52,001 nucleotides of DNA from Candidatus Bathyarchaeota archaeon (GTDB lineage Archaea; Thermoproteota; Bathyarchaeia; Bathyarchaeales; Bathycorpusculaceae). The position numbers and the translations under genes are program-made. The notes beneath the pieces were generated by a model, which did no database searches, had not been told where the DNA came from, and worked only from the letters and a program-made list of their open reading frames with translations. The stretch spans positions 108,470-160,470 of the forward strand of contig PLNS01000027.1 of the NCBI GenBank assembly GCA_003141855.1, read 5' to 3'. How positions within the stretch are numbered: position 1 is the first letter of the stretch; each line of letters opens with the position of its first letter. Below are positions 50,819-52,001 of the stretch, piece after piece.

Positions 50819-51469
50819 CCTAAAGTTTTAATGATTGACTGGGCTGTGTCTTGTTTTGGGTGGGCGATGACGACTCTGGCCCCGAAGACGTAGAGGATGA
50901 TGAGGATCTTGAGTGTGAAGCTTGGTTTATGATAATTTTCAAGTGCGAAATTTGAAGTTTGATAACCAACCTGAAGAGCCCACCTACTTAGAATAAATCT
51001 TAATGGTATTTGTCAACCATTAAATCCTAATGATGTTTGTCAAGCTTGCTACACAAAAGAACGCATTTAGAACTGATAAAATTCTTCATAATTCGCTTAA
51101 ATAGTTTATTAAAAATACTTTAAGACCCCACACACTCCAAAGAGCACTAATACTCTCTGTCTTTTTTCCAGATGTTAAGCGAACATTGCCCCCAACAGTA
51201 ACTGCCTCCCTTATAGATGCAGCCCCCACAATTTGGAGAATCAAAAAATCTACGTTTACTCACAAAACTACCATCTACAATACATGCAAAGCTGAATTTC
51301 TGTCTTTGCTTTTCACTTCAAAAACATTCTAAGTCTCACAAAGAAGAGGGAAAAACCGATAGGAAGGCTTAAAGAAACAAGCCAACAATACGCATACAGA
51401 GCGGAAGAACTTGGAAAAACACAGCGACGACTTATTTACTTTTGACTTTTTCGGTTTTGGTGAAAATAT
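50819..51469. other. Intergenic region with direct repeats
   Basis: About 650 bases with no clear gene. A minus-strand frame (about 50818-51013) without start codon contains TLKILIILYVFGARVVIAHP and may be a remnant. Two 19-base direct repeats (TCTTAATGGTATTTGTCAA at 50998 and TCCTAATGATGTTTGTCAA at 51025) match at 16 positions with a period of 27. A plus-strand frame before 51444 reads TKKREKPIGRLKETSQQYAY but lacks a start. Confidence 0.4.
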
Positions 51470-51634
51470 ATGAAAGATTTTAAGTGCCCAATATGTGGTG
51501 GATCAACTGAAAAGGTTTGGGAAAATGAAACTAAAACAAGATACGGAATGAGATGTAGGGAAGGCCACACAAACAAAGCAACTGGTTCACAAGAGTACCC
51601 CGTATTTCTTGTTTCAAGTGAAGAACTTGAATAG
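51470..51634 (+). CDS. Zinc-ribbon mini-protein, 54 aa
   Basis: A 54-codon gene from ATG 51470 to TAG 51632-51634. It reads MKDFKCPICGGSTEKVWENE and RYGMRCREGHTNKATGSQEY: CPIC, and MRCREGH 20 residues later form a C-x2-C ... C-x3-H site. The C-terminus (PVFLVSSEELE) is acidic. It resembles small archaeal one-ribbon proteins of unknown role. A 74-codon frame on the opposite strand is its shadow. Confidence 0.7.
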   Translation: MKDFKCPICGGSTEKVWENETKTRYGMRCREGHTNKATGSQEYPVFLVSSEELE

Positions 51635-51651
51635 TTAGAGTTACTTGCCGA

Positions 51652-51671
51652 AGAGCCCACCTAAAGGCTCT
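51652..51671 (+). terminator. Hairpin after the zinc-ribbon gene
   Basis: AGAGCC and GGCTCT (51652-51657, 51666-51671) form a 6-base-pair stem with loop CACCTAAA. A T-run (51711-51721) lies 40 bases farther and may also serve the convergent peroxiredoxin gene. The 5' part, GAAGAGCCCACCTA, also occurs at 50973-50986. Confidence 0.4.
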
Positions 51672-51719
51672 GAATTATAACTTCACCAGAAATTAGAGAG
51701 CGTGAAAGAACTCTTTTTT

Positions 51720-52001
51720 TTAAGCGATTTGTTCTATGACTTTTTGCATTTCCTCATAACTTGGTTCAGTAGCTGTTTTGTCGGATACCCAAACGTAACG
51801 CACAACACCTTTTTCGTCGAGGAGGAAGATTGAGCGTTTAACAATCGGGTAACAGGCGCTTCCCCAGCAACACTTGTACTCGTCGCAAGGTGAGAATTGC
51901 AACCCGTATTTTTCAAAGACTTCATGCTTGTTATCGCTCAGAACGGGAAAGGGCAGCCTGTTTTTTTCGGCAAAACGTTTACTTGAGAAAGGGACGGTTA
52001 G
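51720..52001 (-). CDS. Peroxiredoxin (AhpC/TSA type), N-terminus outside window
   Basis: The frame is open from the window end to TAA at 51720-51722, giving the last 93 residues: SKRFAEKNRLPFPVLSDNKH then EVFEKYGLQFSPCDEYKCCW, and KRSIFLLDEKGVVRYVWVSD. The LPFPVLSD, RSIFLLDE-x-G-x-VRY patterns are of the Bcp/AhpC peroxiredoxins. The peroxidatic Cys would lie outside the window. An unusual insert with four cysteines (CDEYKCCWGSAC) follows the beta-strand, perhaps supplying the resolving Cys. Reduces peroxides; the donor is unknown. Confidence 0.85.
   Translation of the reverse strand, partial: LTVPFSSKRFAEKNRLPFPVLSDNKHEVFEKYGLQFSPCDEYKCCWGSACYPIVKRSIFLLDEKGVVRYVWVSDKTATEPSYEEMQKVIEQIA

Noticed and set aside
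50818-51013. Open minus frame after the methyltransferase gene
   Set aside because: Open for about 60 codons with a hydrophobic stretch but without ATG, GTG or TTG at its start; only noted as a possible remnant.

Overview
The window looks like a chromosomal segment of an archaeon of the TACK/Thermoproteota side, plausibly a Bathyarchaeia-type lineage. The archaeal marks are TBP, pelota, transcription factor S, Fap7/AK6, TtuA-type tRNA thiolation, a UPF0282 metallo-hydrolase, an ESCRT-III (CdvB-like) protein, TATA-type promoters and frequent GTG/TTG starts. The lineage below archaeal level is an inference from gene content, not proven here.

Layout. 1-6.9 kb: accessory and surface genes (a Pro/Thr-rich anchored protein cut by the window edge, a frameshifted secreted protein, a decayed paralogue fragment, small zinc proteins, CdvB, a bis-heme b-type cytochrome). 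7-11.7 kb: a repeat-rich zone with a VapBC pair, a four-CBS protein, a PRC-barrel protein and two families of dispersed repeats. 11.7-16.8 kb: information-processing genes (AK6, zinc ribbons, TtuA, nucleotidyltransferase, TBP, pelota). 17.3-22.1 kb: a K+-independent-type membrane pyrophosphatase, then proB-proA. 22.9-32.6 kb: a ten-gene complex-I-like operon (A, B, CD, H, I, J, K, L, M, N). 33-38.7 kb: a DUF1622 protein and two ABC transporters. 38.9-44.3 kb: two tRNA-Gly(GCC) genes with a tRNA fragment, small hypotheticals, winged-helix regulators, a ParA/MinD-like ATPase and MobA. 44.7-52 kb: TFS, a CPH-type (CopB) metal ATPase with a four-helix partner, GDT1-type exchanger, UPF0282 hydrolase, MsrA-methyltransferase, a zinc ribbon and a peroxiredoxin cut by the edge.

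The most notable system is the complex-I-like operon. Its CD subunit keeps both [NiFe]-hydrogenase cysteine motifs (RICGIC near residue 229 and the terminal DPCFSC) and its B subunit has the hydrogenase-type CxxC rather than the adjacent-cysteine arrangement of NuoB, yet the operon also carries NuoA, J, K and three antiporter-like subunits and lacks NuoE/F/G. It therefore reads as a membrane-bound group-4-like [NiFe] hydrogenase built on a complete complex I membrane arm. With the ion-pumping pyrophosphatase it suggests an anaerobic energy metabolism based on H2/ferredoxin and PPi.

Several short genes (45-57 codons) are annotated here from direct reading: three zinc-binding mini-proteins at 4551, 7234 and 51470 are the best supported.
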